Assembly (NCBI RefSeq): GCF_021044685.1
Contig: NZ_CP088014.1
Coordinates: 3,148,001 to 3,212,000 of the forward strand
Direction of reading: 5' to 3'
Length of the DNA: 64,000 bases
From: Bradyrhizobium daqingense
GTDB taxonomy: Bacteria; Pseudomonadota; Alphaproteobacteria; Rhizobiales; Xanthobacteraceae
Position 1 is the stretch's first letter; each line of letters starts with the position of its first letter. Shown piece by piece: positions 45,553-55,343 of the stretch. A program made the translations under genes and the position numbers. The notes beneath the pieces were generated by a model. The model had not been told where the DNA came from. It saw only the letters and a list, made by a program, of their open reading frames with translations, and did no database searches.

Positions 45553-46764
45553 TCAGTGGCGGCCCCAGGGTCCCATCGGATTGACGGCCGGAGTCCCTGA
45601 AGGACCTGGCGCGGGCACCGGCGGCGGATTGACCGGGTTTCCGGCATCGTCCCACGGGCCATGGCGCAGAGGCGGCGGCCCGCCCTGCGGATCCGCCTCT
45701 GCCTCGGCCTGATTAGTGTCATCCGCGGGGTCCGGCAGCGGGCCGGGATCGTGGCCGCCGGCAAACTTGACCAGCGCGTCGATCCGGGACGGCACCGAGG
45801 GGTGGGTCGCGAACAGATCGGCGAAGCCCTCGCGGGGATTGTCGACGCAGAGCTCCATCACCGCCGACGTGGCGCCCGGCAGCTCGCCGCGGCCCTCGAT
45901 CTTGCGCAGCGCCGAGATCATCGCATCAGGGTCTTTCGTCAGCTCGACCGAGCCGGCATCGGCGAGATATTCGCGTGACCGCGACAGCGCGAGCTTGACC
46001 ACCTGCGACAGCAGCCAGGCCAGCACGATCAGCACGACCGCGATGACGATGACGATCACCGCGCCGCCGCCGGAGCTCTTGCTGTCGCTCGACGAAGAGG
46101 ACGACCGCGATGACGAGGACGAGCCCGAGGACCACGAGCCGCCGGAGCCGGAGCTCCAGTTGAGATTCGTGAACAGGCGGAAGAACAATTCGCCGAAGAA
46201 GCCGACCACGCCGGCGATGATGACGGCGACCACCATCAGCTGCACGTCGCCGTTCCTGATGTGGGTCAGCTCATGGCCCAGCACCGCCTCGATCTCCTTG
46301 TCGTTCAGCGTATCGAGGAGGCCGGTGGTGACGGTGATGGAATATTGCCGCGGATTGAGGCCGGTCGCGAACGCGTTCAGCGCCGGGCTCTCCATGATCT
46401 TCAGCTTCGGCATGGTGATGCCGCGCGAGATGCAGAGGTTTTCGAGCAGATTGTAGAGCCGTGACTGTTCCTGCCGGGTGACGGCGTGGCCGCCGGTCAC
46501 GGCGTCGATCATCGACTGGTGGAAGAAATAGGCGATCGCGATCCAGGCGATGGCCGCAATGGTCGCGAAGGGCGCGGCCTTGAGCAGGTCGGCGAAGGCG
46601 GCGCTCAGATAATAGGCGACGGTCCCATTGCCGTTGATGACGACCTCGGCGACCAGCGCGCCGGCATAGATCAGCACGTAGACGAGCGCGAACAGGCCGG
46701 CGAGCAGCAGCATCGAACGAAACTTGTTCGAGGCGATGTGCGTGTAGAGACCATACGCGGCCAT
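45553..46764 (-). CDS. M48-family membrane metallopeptidase (HtpX-like)
   Basis: 403 residues. Two N-terminal transmembrane helices, zinc motif HELTH at 164-168 with the third ligand Glu265 in SREYLADAGS, further membrane segments around 175-197 and 234-258. Between them lies an unusual Ser/Gly low-complexity linker (residues 203-234, such as SSGSSSSSRSSSSSSDS). The C-terminal tail is Pro-rich. It probably degrades misfolded membrane proteins. 34 bases after lemA on the same strand, an often-seen pair. Confidence 0.9.
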   Translation of the reverse strand: MAAYGLYTHIASNKFRSMLLLAGLFALVYVLIYAGALVAEVVINGNGTVAYYLSAAFADLLKAAPFATIAAIAWIAIAYFFHQSMIDAVTGGHAVTRQEQSRLYNLLENLCISRGITMPKLKIMESPALNAFATGLNPRQYSITVTTGLLDTLNDKEIEAVLGHELTHIRNGDVQLMVVAVIIAGVVGFFGELFFRLFTNLNWSSGSGGSWSSGSSSSSRSSSSSSDSKSSGGGAVIVIVIAVVLIVLAWLLSQVVKLALSRSREYLADAGSVELTKDPDAMISALRKIEGRGELPGATSAVMELCVDNPREGFADLFATHPSVPSRIDALVKFAGGHDPGPLPDPADDTNQAEAEADPQGGPPPLRHGPWDDAGNPVNPPPVPAPGPSGTPAVNPMGPWGRH

Positions 46765-46798
46765 GACGCGGGTGTCCTGCCGGCCTATCGGCTCGAGA

Positions 46799-47359
46799 TC
46801 AGAACTTCACCTGCGGCACCGTCTCGACCTCGGTGCGGCTGGCGCCGAGATCGAAGAAATCCTTCTTGGTGAAGCCGAACATGCCGGCGAACAAGGCGGC
46901 GGGCAGCTGCTGGATGCCGGTGTTGTATTCCTGGACTGCGTTGTTGAAGAAGCGGCGGCTGGCCGCGATCTTGTTCTCGAGATCGGAGAGCTCGGACGCG
47001 AGCTGCTGGAAATTGGCGTTGGCCTTGAGGTCGGGATAGGCCTCCGACAACGCGATCAGCCGGCCGAGCGCGCCGGAGAGCTGGTTCTCGGCGGCCGACA
47101 CCTGCGCAGGCCCCTGCGCCGACATCGCCGAGTTGCGCGCCTTGATGACATCGTCGAGCGTGCCGCGCTCATGCGAGGCGTAGCCCTTCACGGTCTCGAC
47201 CAGGTTCGGGATCAGATCGTGGCGCTGCTTGAGCTGGACATCGATGTCGGCAAAGGCCTGGCCGACGCGCTGGCTCAGCGCCACCAGGCGGTTGTAGGCG
47301 CTGAAGGCGAACAGCGCGAGGACGACGATGACGCCGAGAACGATCCAGCCGGTCGACAT
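46799..47359 (-). CDS. lemA: LemA family protein
   Basis: 186 residues. One N-terminal helix (WIVLGVIVVLALFAFSAYNR) and an extracytoplasmic helical bundle with RHDLIPNLVETVKGYASHE, AYPDLKANANFQQL and RRFFNNAVQEYN, all LemA hallmarks. AGGAG precedes the ATG at 47359. LemA-M48 gene pairs are common; LemA's biochemical role is unclear. Confidence 0.93.
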   Translation of the reverse strand: MSTGWIVLGVIVVLALFAFSAYNRLVALSQRVGQAFADIDVQLKQRHDLIPNLVETVKGYASHERGTLDDVIKARNSAMSAQGPAQVSAAENQLSGALGRLIALSEAYPDLKANANFQQLASELSDLENKIAASRRFFNNAVQEYNTGIQQLPAALFAGMFGFTKKDFFDLGASRTEVETVPQVKF

Positions 47360-47497
47360 GGAGAACTCCTGAAGAGGGAAGAAGGCGGGCGCTAGCGTAG
47401 ACCAAATTGACGCCGAACGAGAGCCCGTCGCGGAGGGGAGGTAGGATTTGGTCTGGCGAAGAGCCATCGGAGTTCAAGGCGAAAGGCCTGAACGAGG

Positions 47498-48475
47498 TTA
47501 ACTTTCGGCAATGACCGCGTCGCCCCAGCGCCATCGCCGGGCACTTGCATAGGCGGCCTTGTTACGCCGCGGGACCTTCGCCAGCGTGACACCGTTTTCC
47601 GTGCAGAGCTTCGCCGCGATCTCGGCCTTGCCGACATCAGGCGGCGCCAGCACGCGCGCGGCACGCGCGGCGGGCGGCGTCCGGGTGAGGGCGACGTAGA
47701 TGAAGCGCTCGTCTTCGAACGGCACCTCTGCGCCCTTGATCTGCCGGTGCGCCTGTGAGCGCGGCAGGCGCTGGGAGAAATGGCACCAGTCGGGCGCGGT
47801 GAGCGGGCAAGGCCTTTCGTGCGGGCAGGGCGCGGCAACGTAGGCGCCAGCTGCGATCAGTTGCTGGCGCAGCGCGAGAATGCGGGCATAGCCGGCGGGT
47901 GTGCCGGGCTCGATCACCACCAGCGCGTGGCGCGCCTTCGCCCACATCGTCTCGGTGAGCGCGCGCTGGTCGGCCTCACTGAGCTCACCGATGACGTAGC
48001 TGGCAATGACGAGATCGGCTGGCGAGGCCTCGGCGAGGTTGCCGCCGGCGTCGCCGGGCAGATAGCGGCACTCGGCGAGGCGTGTGCTGTCGCGTGCCAA
48101 TTCGAGCGCGAGCCGGCTCAGGGTGGCATTGGCGTCGAGCAGGGTGAAGTCGTGCAGCGACGGAAACGCCTCCGCGGCGGCCCAGCTCGCGGTACCCGGA
48201 CCTGCGCCGACGTCGAGCAGTGTTTCCGGGGCGAGGTCGGGCGCGATCTCGGTCAGCGCATTCACGCTTGCCGCCACGGCTGCGTAGGTCGCCGGCATGC
48301 GTGCCAGCGCATAAGCGAGCGCATCGGCTTCCGACTTGATCGTGCCGGAGGTGCCGCCTGCGCGATAGGCGGTCGATATTTTCTGTGATCGTTGTGCCGC
48401 GTCGGTGCGCGAGAAGCCCTGGAGCTTTGCGTCGAGGGCGGCCTTCAGTTCGGCGGGGAGGGTGGGGGAGATCAT
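47498..48475 (-). CDS. Rsm22-like small-ribosomal-subunit methyltransferase family protein
   Basis: 325 residues. SAM-binding motif LLDVGAGPGTASWAA, VIASYVIGEL (motif near the active site), then VVIEPGTPAGY and a Cys cluster (PCPHERPCPLTAPDWCHFSQ) typical of bacterial homologues of mitochondrial Rsm22/METTL17, which carry an Fe-S or zinc site. Likely acts in ribosome small-subunit assembly; whether it methylates is unknown. Start at 48475 (MISPTLPAEL), five codons after an alternative ATG that lies in a repeat. Confidence 0.85.
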   Translation of the reverse strand: MISPTLPAELKAALDAKLQGFSRTDAAQRSQKISTAYRAGGTSGTIKSEADALAYALARMPATYAAVAASVNALTEIAPDLAPETLLDVGAGPGTASWAAAEAFPSLHDFTLLDANATLSRLALELARDSTRLAECRYLPGDAGGNLAEASPADLVIASYVIGELSEADQRALTETMWAKARHALVVIEPGTPAGYARILALRQQLIAAGAYVAAPCPHERPCPLTAPDWCHFSQRLPRSQAHRQIKGAEVPFEDERFIYVALTRTPPAARAARVLAPPDVGKAEIAAKLCTENGVTLAKVPRRNKAAYASARRWRWGDAVIAES

Positions 48476-48485
48476 GTTGCCCACC

Positions 48486-48574
48486 GTCATTCCGGGGCGC
48501 GCGTAGCGCGAACCCGGAAGTTCGAGATTGTCGTGCGAGATTCCGGGTTCTCGCTTCGCGAGCCCCGGAATGAC
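48486..48574. repeat. Dispersed palindrome, GTCATTCCGGGG type
   Basis: GTCATTCCGGGG (48486-48497) pairs with CCCCGGAATGAC (48563-48574); inner stems AACCCGGAA / TTCCGGGTT and GCGCGtaGCGC-like loops. It sits between smc and the Rsm22-like gene and just overlaps the alternative start of the latter. Confidence 0.8.
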
Positions 48575-48584
48575 GCTAGCGATA

Positions 48585-51500
48585 TCACGCCACGTTCTGG
48601 TCGAGAATGTCCACGGCCTCGGCGAGGCTCACCGAGACGAGCTGCGAGACGCCGCGCTCGGCCATGGTGACGCCGAACAGGCGGTTCATCCGCGCCATCG
48701 TGATCGGGTTGTGCGTGATGATGATGAAGCGGGTGTCGGTCGAGCCGGTCATCTCGTGCAGGAGGTTGCAGTACCGTTCGACGTTGTGGTCGTCGAGCGG
48801 CGCGTCGACTTCGTCCAGCACGCAGATCGGCGAGGGGTTCGTCAAGAACACCGCGAAGATCAGCGCCATCGCGGTCAGCGCCTGCTCGCCGCCCGAGAGC
48901 AGCGACAGCGTCTGCGGCTTCTTGCCCGGAGGTTTTGCGATGATTTCGAGACCGGCTTCCAGCGGGTCGTCGCTTTCGATCAGGTGCAGGGCGGCCTCGC
49001 CGCCGCCGAACAGCTCGACGAACAGGCGCTTGAAGTGGCTGTTGACGACCTCGAACGAGGTCAGCAGCCGTTCGCGTGCTTCCTTGTTGAGGCTCTGGAT
49101 GCCCTGGCGCAGCCGCTTGATGGCTTCGACCAGATCGTCGCGCTCGGTGACGAGGCCGGTGTGCTGGGTCTCGACCTCGCGCAGCTCTTCCTCGGCGCGC
49201 AGATTGACGGCGCCGAGGCGCTCGCGGTCGCGGCGCATCTTTTCGAGGTCCTCCTCGATGTCGTGCAGCGGCGGCAGCTCTGCGCCCGGCTCGATCTCGG
49301 CGAGGCCCGCGACGGCCTGCGGCTCGACCTCGAGCATGTCGCGGATCTCGCGCTCGATGTCTTCGAGCCGGCGCCGGGCGCCTTCCATGCGCTCCTCGGC
49401 GCGGGCGGTGGCCTCGCGGGAGCTGGAGAGCGCCTCCAGCGTCAGCTTGGCGACGCGGTCGGTCTCGGCCATCGCGGTCTCCGCGGTGGCGAGCGCGTCG
49501 GCGGCCATGCGGCGGTCGTTCTCGGCGTACTCGATCTCGGTGATCAGCGCGCTGCGCTTCTCGGCGAACACGGCCGGCGCGTTTTCGAGCTCGCTGCGCT
49601 CGATCGTGAGTTCGGCGATGCGGGCGTGGATGGTGTCGATGTGGGAGGCCGCGCTCTCCTTGCGGTTCTGCCACTCGGTGCGTTCGGCGAGGATCGCCTG
49701 GACGCGGCGGTCGGCCAGCTCTGCCTCGCGCGCGAGCGCCTGCGCCTCGGCGCGGACCTGGGCGGCCATGCGGCGATGGCCCTCGATGTCGCTGCGGACC
49801 GCCGCGAGACGGGTCTCGGTGTCCTCGCTGGACGGCAACTCGCCGATGCCGGCCTGGGCGTATTCGTAGGCGGCCTCGGCCTCGGCGCGATCGGCGGCGA
49901 GACGGCTGTGCGCTTCCGACAGCGTCGCCTTGCGCGCGGCGTGGCGGCTGATCTCGCGCTCGGCATTGGCATGACGCTCCCGCGCGATGTTGAGCTCGCG
50001 CTGCGCGGCGCGCCAGGCTTCGCGGCTGGCGCCTTCGGTGCTGGCGGCCATCTGCAGCTCGGACTCGGCATTCTCCAGCGCCTGGCGCTTGATCTGCGCG
50101 TCGATGCGGGCCTGCTCCAGCTCGTTCTCGATGTCGACGAGGCGGGCGCGCTCGGCCAGCCGCCGCGCGGCGCCGGTCGGTGCGTGAGCCGCGGCAACAA
50201 AACCGTCCCAGCGCCAGACGTCGCCTTCGGGCGAGACCAGCCGTTGGCCGGTCTTGAGCTGCGAGACCAGCTCAGCGCCGCGCTCGCGCGGCACGACGCC
50301 GATCTGCGCCAGGCGGCGCGCCAGCTCGGCCGGCGCCTGCACGTGATTGGCGAGCGGGGTGACGCCCTCGGGCAGCTCGGGATCGCCATCGGTGACGCCG
50401 GCATTGGTCCAGCGCATCGGCGCCGACGGATCGACCGGCGCATCGAGATCGTCGCCGAGCGCGGCGCCGATCGCCTTTTCGAATCCCTTGTCGACGGTGA
50501 TGCCGTCGATGATCGGCGGCCACAGGTTCTTGGTCTCGCCGTTGAGGATCTTGGAGATCGTGCGCGCCTCGGTTTCGAGCCGCTGTGCGCGCTTGTCGGC
50601 TTCGACCAGCGGCGAGCGCGAGGATTCCAGCGTCTGGCGGGCGGCGACATGCGCGGCTTCGCTCGCCTGCGCGGCGGCTTCCGAAGCCGCCAGCGTCTGC
50701 TCCGCGGTCTCGACCAGTGCGGTCAGCTCGTCGAGATCGCCGAAGCCGCCGGTCTCCTGCGCAAGCTTCTGCTCTTCCGCGGCGACGTTCGCAATCTCCT
50801 GGTCGAGCCGGGCGAGCTTGTCGCGATGGGTGCGGACGTTGGCTTCGAGTTGGTTGCGCTTGGCGGTGAGGTCGGCGAGCGCGGTGGTAAGCTCGGCGAA
50901 GCGCTGCTCGGTTTCGGTCAGCACCGCTTCGGCTTCGGCGACGCGCTCGTCGACCCCGGAGCGCTTCTCGACGCGCGACTTGATCTCTTCCTTCAGCTCG
51001 GCGTCTTCAGTATCGAGCCGCTGCAGGGCGACGTCGGCGTCCATGGTCTGCTGCTGGGCGCGCGAGATGTCGCCTTCGAACTGGGCAAGGCGGCGCTCGA
51101 GCTCGGCGACGCGCTCCTTGGCGCGCTCTTCCTCGCGGTCGAGCAACTCGCGCGCATTGGTCAGGCGCTGGAGCCCGGCGGCGGCGCGCGCTTCGGCATC
51201 GCGCAGCGCCGGCATTTCGGCGGCGCGGATGGCCTGGATGCGGGCGGCTTCGGCCTGGTGCTGGGTGCGCTCGGCCATTTCGCGGACGGCGAGATCATGG
51301 GTCTGGCCGGACTCGTTGACGTCGGCATGAGCGCTGATCCAGCGCAGGTGATACAGCGTGGCTTCGGCCTTGCGGACCTTGGCCGCGACCTCGCGGTAGC
51401 GCACGGCCTGGCGAGCCTGCTTCTTCAGGCCTTCCATCTGGCCGGAGAGCTGGCCGATCACGTCCTCGACGCGGGTGAGGTTGGTTTCGGCCGCCTTCAG

Positions 51501-52049
51501 CCGCAGCTCGGCCTCGTGGCGGCGGGCGTGCAGGCCGGCGACGCCGGCGGCGTCTTCCAGCACGCGGCGGCGCTGCTCGGGCTTGGCCTGGATGATCTCG
51601 CCGATCTTGCCCTGGTGGACGAGGGCCGGCGAACGCGCGCCGGTGGCGGCATCCGCGAACAGGATCTGCACGTCGCGTGCGCGCACGTCGCGGCCGTTGA
51701 TGCGGTAGACCGAGCCGGCCTCGCGCTCGATGCGGCGGGAGATTTCGAGGAGCTGGCTGTCGTTCATCGCCGCCGGCGCGGTGCGATCGGCATTGTCGAT
51801 CGTCATCGTCACTTCGGCATGGTTGCGCGCCGGACGGTTGCCGGAGCCGGCGAAGATCACCGCGTCCATGTCGGCGGCGCGCAGCGACTTGTACGAGGTC
51901 TCACCCATCGCCCAGCGCAGCGCCTCGACGAGATTCGACTTGCCGCAGCCGTTCGGGCCGACCACGCCGGTCAGGCCGGGCTCGATGACGAAGTCCGTGG
52001 GCTCAACGAAGGACTTGAAACCGTGAAGGCGCAGGCGGGTGATTTTCAT
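48585..52049 (-). CDS. smc: Chromosome segregation protein SMC
   Basis: 1154 residues. Walker A GPNGCGKSN at 32-40, coiled coil to about 500, hinge around 510-660 (including GVVPRERGAELVSQL), second coiled coil to about 1000, then the ABC signature LLSGGEQALTAMAL and Walker B ICVLDEVDAPLDDHNV. Condensin ATPase that organises sister chromosomes together with ScpA/ScpB, which are not in the window. The start at 52049 is the family start MKITRLRLHGFKSF. Confidence 0.97.
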   Translation of the reverse strand: MKITRLRLHGFKSFVEPTDFVIEPGLTGVVGPNGCGKSNLVEALRWAMGETSYKSLRAADMDAVIFAGSGNRPARNHAEVTMTIDNADRTAPAAMNDSQLLEISRRIEREAGSVYRINGRDVRARDVQILFADAATGARSPALVHQGKIGEIIQAKPEQRRRVLEDAAGVAGLHARRHEAELRLKAAETNLTRVEDVIGQLSGQMEGLKKQARQAVRYREVAAKVRKAEATLYHLRWISAHADVNESGQTHDLAVREMAERTQHQAEAARIQAIRAAEMPALRDAEARAAAGLQRLTNARELLDREEERAKERVAELERRLAQFEGDISRAQQQTMDADVALQRLDTEDAELKEEIKSRVEKRSGVDERVAEAEAVLTETEQRFAELTTALADLTAKRNQLEANVRTHRDKLARLDQEIANVAAEEQKLAQETGGFGDLDELTALVETAEQTLAASEAAAQASEAAHVAARQTLESSRSPLVEADKRAQRLETEARTISKILNGETKNLWPPIIDGITVDKGFEKAIGAALGDDLDAPVDPSAPMRWTNAGVTDGDPELPEGVTPLANHVQAPAELARRLAQIGVVPRERGAELVSQLKTGQRLVSPEGDVWRWDGFVAAAHAPTGAARRLAERARLVDIENELEQARIDAQIKRQALENAESELQMAASTEGASREAWRAAQRELNIARERHANAEREISRHAARKATLSEAHSRLAADRAEAEAAYEYAQAGIGELPSSEDTETRLAAVRSDIEGHRRMAAQVRAEAQALAREAELADRRVQAILAERTEWQNRKESAASHIDTIHARIAELTIERSELENAPAVFAEKRSALITEIEYAENDRRMAADALATAETAMAETDRVAKLTLEALSSSREATARAEERMEGARRRLEDIEREIRDMLEVEPQAVAGLAEIEPGAELPPLHDIEEDLEKMRRDRERLGAVNLRAEEELREVETQHTGLVTERDDLVEAIKRLRQGIQSLNKEARERLLTSFEVVNSHFKRLFVELFGGGEAALHLIESDDPLEAGLEIIAKPPGKKPQTLSLLSGGEQALTAMALIFAVFLTNPSPICVLDEVDAPLDDHNVERYCNLLHEMTGSTDTRFIIITHNPITMARMNRLFGVTMAERGVSQLVSVSLAEAVDILDQNVA

Positions 52050-52265
52050 AAGCACGCATCTCTGTTGGCAGGCGCGAATCCCCTGCCGGGACAATACCAT
52101 GGAAGGCAATGTCGCTGTCTGGGCGAGTCGCGCAGGGCGGCTCGTGCGGCTGGACAATGGCCGCGGTGCGCCGCGAGGGCAACCGGCGAAAGCCGCTTTT
52201 CCCAAGGGATTTATGCCGGGATGATACGGCTCTCGATGCGCGAATCAGGTTTGTCGCGTTGCGAA

Positions 52266-52922
52266 TCAGCTTTTGAGCAGCGGATTGATCTTCTTGGCGA
52301 AATCCTCGAACGAGGTCTCGCCCTTGATCTTCTCGCCGTTGATGAAGAAGGTTGGCGTCGAATCCACCTTGAGCACGTCGCTGGCATATTTCTGGTCGGC
52401 GGCGATTTTGTCGAGCAGCGCCTGATCCTTCAGGCAGGCTTCGACCTGCTGCTGGGTGAGGCCGGCCTGCTTGCCGATCCGCGTCAGGGTCTCGGTGGTG
52501 TTCTTCATCACCCAGTCGCTCTGCTGGCGGAATAGCATGTCGGTCACCGCGAAATATTTCGAGGCGTCGCCATTGGCGATGCAGCGCGACAGCATCGAGC
52601 CGGCGGCCGCTTTGATGTCGAGCGGGAACTCGCGGAAGATGTAACGCACCTTGCCGGTGTCGATGTATTCCTTCTTGATCTTGGGGAACACCTGCTCGTT
52701 GAAGGCGGCGCAATGCGGGCAGGTCATCGAGGCGTATTCGGTGATGGTGACGGCGGCGTCGTTCGGGCCGAGCGCCATGTCGGGCAGCGACACCGGCTTG
52801 GCCACATCGGCGGCAGCCTGCGCCATGGCCTCGGACACGAACCGCAGCGGCGAGAGCCCGGCGAGCGCGGCAAGCCCGGTCAGCGACAGCATCGTGGTGA
52901 AGGCGCGGCGGGTGATGATCAC
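52266..52922 (-). CDS. DsbA-family thiol:disulfide oxidoreductase (exported)
   Basis: 218 residues from GTG at 52922 with GGGAG upstream. N-terminus IITRRAFTTMLSLTGLAALA is Tat-like; the thioredoxin-fold active site is CPHC in YASMTCPHCAAF, with cis-proline in VDSTPTFFING. Forms or shuffles disulfides in periplasmic proteins, probably with a DsbB-like partner elsewhere. Between dciA and smc, as often seen in rhizobia. Confidence 0.9.
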   Translation of the reverse strand: MIITRRAFTTMLSLTGLAALAGLSPLRFVSEAMAQAAADVAKPVSLPDMALGPNDAAVTITEYASMTCPHCAAFNEQVFPKIKKEYIDTGKVRYIFREFPLDIKAAAGSMLSRCIANGDASKYFAVTDMLFRQQSDWVMKNTTETLTRIGKQAGLTQQQVEACLKDQALLDKIAADQKYASDVLKVDSTPTFFINGEKIKGETSFEDFAKKINPLLKS

Positions 52923-53059
52923 GGTCGGCTCCCGATTGGCAAAATGTCGCCCCAGGGGTCTATCAAGTTCCCGCCCGGGCGGCCTGTCGCTAGCTTGAAA
53001 CGTCGATTGAGGCAATGGCGAGCGGCAAGTCTGGGTCCAGATTAGCCGCCGAATGAGGC

Positions 53060-53551
53060 TCAATTTCGCTTGATGGCCGCCCCGAGCTGGGCCAGCGCCG
53101 TCTTCAGCTGTTCATCTTCGATATCGCCCAGGCTCTCCGCCACCTTGGCCACCGATTGGGCGTCCGGCGGGCCGGGCCGCTTCCGGGCTCGGGGCCGCGA
53201 TAGGGGCGCCTGGCGGAAGGCCAGCTTGCCGACCGCGCTCCAGCCGAAGAAACGGTTGACCCGCTCCAGGATCACATCGGCGGAGTGCTGGATCTCCAGG
53301 GCCATCGGCCCCTCGACCCGCAGCACCAAGGTCGCGGGCTCCTGCGGCTGGCCCTCCACCGGCCGCGGCCATTGCATCTTCAGCGGCTCGGCATGGGCCG
53401 CGATCTCCGGCCCGGCGATCTGCGCCCACCGCGTCACCAGCTCGCGCGCGGCAAAGCCCTGCTTGGCATAGGCCTCGGCAAAGACGCCGTCGAGCAGGAG
53501 CGACAGCGGCTTGGCGCTGATGGGACCGGGCTTGGGAGGGAATTTGGACAT
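53060..53551 (-). CDS. dciA: DciA-like protein (DUF721), putative replicative helicase loader
   Basis: 163 residues. N-terminal KH-like domain (LSLLLDGVFAEAYAKQGFAA, ELVTRWAQIAGPEIAAHAEP, LVLRVEGPMALEIQH) followed by a basic linker (RPRARKRPGPP) and a short C-terminal helix. DUF721 proteins load DnaB in bacteria that lack DnaC. Divergent from mutY. Confidence 0.85.
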   Translation of the reverse strand: MSKFPPKPGPISAKPLSLLLDGVFAEAYAKQGFAARELVTRWAQIAGPEIAAHAEPLKMQWPRPVEGQPQEPATLVLRVEGPMALEIQHSADVILERVNRFFGWSAVGKLAFRQAPLSRPRARKRPGPPDAQSVAKVAESLGDIEDEQLKTALAQLGAAIKRN

Positions 53552-53595
53552 GGGGCCTTATAGCATCACCGCGTGCAACCGGCAGGTTCCTAGTC

Positions 53596-53676
53596 GTCTT
53601 GGCCGGGCTTGTCCCGGCCATCCACGTTCTTCCTGCGAAGAAAGACGTGGATGCCCGCGACGAGCGCGGGCATGAC
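53596..53676. repeat. Dispersed palindrome in the dciA-mutY gap
   Basis: GGCCGGGCTTGTCCCGGCCAT with an outer CCACGTtcttcc / gaagaaagACGTGG pair and GCCCGCGACGAGCGCGGGC. A further member of the set; it fills most of the divergent promoter region. Confidence 0.6.
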
Positions 53677-53712
53677 GTGGAGAGATCGGCGCGTCATCGC
53701 TACAGTCAAAAC

Positions 53713-54834
53713 ATGAGCTCGAAATCCGCCCTTAAGACGAAGCCGGAACCATTTGAGGCGGTCGTTTCGACCCGCCCCACCTTGCTGCTCGCCTGGTACG
53801 ACCGCCACCGCCGCCGTCTGCCTTGGCGCGCCGCGCCCGGCGAGGCCTCGGACCCGTACCGCGTCTGGCTGTCGGAGATCATGCTCCAGCAGACCACGGT
53901 GAAGGCGGTCGGTCCGTATTTCGAAAAATTCGTGGCGCGCTGGCCGGATGTCACGGCGCTCGGCCGGGCGTCGCAGGATGACGTGCTGCGGATGTGGGCC
54001 GGGCTCGGCTATTACTCGCGGGCGCGCAACCTCCATGCCTGCGCGGTCGCGGTGACGTGCGAGCATGGCGGCGTCTTTCCCGACACCGAAGACGGTCTGC
54101 GTGCGCTGCCGGGCATCGGGCCGTACACGGCGGCGGCGATCGCAGCGATCGCGTTCGACCGCCGCACCATGCCGGTCGACGGCAACATCGAACGCGTGGT
54201 GTCGCGCCTGTTTGCGGTCGAGGAGGAGTTGCCACAGGCCAAGCCTCGGATACAGCAATTGGCTGCAACGCTGCTGGCCGACTCCCGCGCCGGCGACGAG
54301 AGATCTCGCGCCGGCGACAGCGCGCAGGCGCTGATGGATCTGGGTGCGTCGATCTGCACACCGAAGAAGCCGGCCTGTTCGCTGTGTCCGCTGAACCAAG
54401 ACTGTATGGCGCGCGCGCAAGGAACGCAGGAGACGTTCCCGCGCAAGGCGCCGAAGAAGAGCGGAACGCTCAGGCGGGGCGCCGCCTTCGTCGTCACGCG
54501 CGGCGATGAACTGCTTGTCCGCTCAAGGCCGGAAAAGGGCCTGCTCGGCGGCATGACCGAAGTGCCGGGTTCGGACTGGCTCGCCGGCCAGGACGACGGC
54601 GCGGCGAAGCTGCAGGCGCCGGACTTGAAAGGGCTGTCTCGCTGGCAGCGCAAGCTGGGTGTCGTCACGCACGTCTTCACGCATTTCCCGCTGGAGCTGG
54701 TGGTCTACACGGCGAAGGTGGAGGCCCGCGCCCGCGCGCCTGAGGGCATGCGCTGGGTGCCGATCGCCACGCTCGCCGGCGAAGCGCTGCCCAATGTCAT
54801 GCGCAAGGTGATTGCGCACGGATTGGGTCTCTAG
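53713..54834 (+). CDS. mutY: A/G-specific adenine glycosylase
   Basis: 373 residues. Catalytic Glu in SEIMLQQTTV, helix-hairpin-helix LPGIGPYTAAAI with the catalytic Asp in PVDGNIERV, 4Fe-4S motif C-x6-C-x2-C-x5-C (CTPKKPACSLCPLNQDC), and the C-terminal NUDIX-like domain that reads 8-oxoG (LGVVTHVFTHFPLEL). Removes adenine paired with 8-oxoguanine. The frame upstream of 53713 is repeat sequence, so that ATG is chosen. Confidence 0.96.
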   Translation: MSSKSALKTKPEPFEAVVSTRPTLLLAWYDRHRRRLPWRAAPGEASDPYRVWLSEIMLQQTTVKAVGPYFEKFVARWPDVTALGRASQDDVLRMWAGLGYYSRARNLHACAVAVTCEHGGVFPDTEDGLRALPGIGPYTAAAIAAIAFDRRTMPVDGNIERVVSRLFAVEEELPQAKPRIQQLAATLLADSRAGDERSRAGDSAQALMDLGASICTPKKPACSLCPLNQDCMARAQGTQETFPRKAPKKSGTLRRGAAFVVTRGDELLVRSRPEKGLLGGMTEVPGSDWLAGQDDGAAKLQAPDLKGLSRWQRKLGVVTHVFTHFPLELVVYTAKVEARARAPEGMRWVPIATLAGEALPNVMRKVIAHGLGL

Positions 54835-54902
54835 CACCCAAGCCTGCTGACACCATGCTGTCAGCAGGCTTGCACTAAGGATCGCGGGCAACGGAGGTTC
54901 GC

Positions 54903-55325
54903 ATGGTCAAGACGGCGCTCGACAATTTTCGAAGGCCGCCCTGCGCCGAGCTGTTGGGCTGGCGCCTGCTCGATGCCCGGCCGCAGGAGGGCTGGATCCG
55001 GCTCGGTTTCGAAGGCAGGCCGGAATTCTGCAACCCCGCAGGGTTCATCCAGGGCGGCATGCTCTCGGCGATGCTCGATGACACGATGGGGCCGGCGGTT
55101 TTGGTGATGAGCGAGGGCCGGCTCTACACCACGACCATCAGCATGACCGTGAACTTCCTCAGTCCCGCCAAGCCAGGGCCGATCATCGGCGAAGCCCAGG
55201 TGACACAGCTCGGCAAGACCATTGCCTTCGTCGAGGGCAAGCTGATGGCCGAGGACGGCACCGTGTTGGCGACGGCGAGTGCGAGCGAGCGGCTGCTGGA
55301 AGCGGCGAGGGTGGTGGGAAGATAG
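54903..55325 (+). CDS. PaaI-family thioesterase (hotdog fold)
   Basis: 140 residues. GFIQGGMLSAMLDDTMGPAV holds the conserved glycines and Asp of PaaI-type acyl-CoA thioesterases, followed by TTISMTVNFLSPAKPGPI. Probably frees CoA from a phenylacetyl-like or medium-chain thioester. GGAGG precedes the ATG. 68 bases after mutY. Confidence 0.88.
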   Translation: MVKTALDNFRRPPCAELLGWRLLDARPQEGWIRLGFEGRPEFCNPAGFIQGGMLSAMLDDTMGPAVLVMSEGRLYTTTISMTVNFLSPAKPGPIIGEAQVTQLGKTIAFVEGKLMAEDGTVLATASASERLLEAARVVGR

Positions 55326-55343
55326 TGCTGCAGCGCTTTCTTC

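Noticed and set aside
48528..52535. 1335-codon open frame on the + strand
   Set aside because: It is the antisense of smc. High GC at third positions leaves few stops on the opposite strand; the translation is low in complexity with no family signature, while the minus strand has a full SMC.
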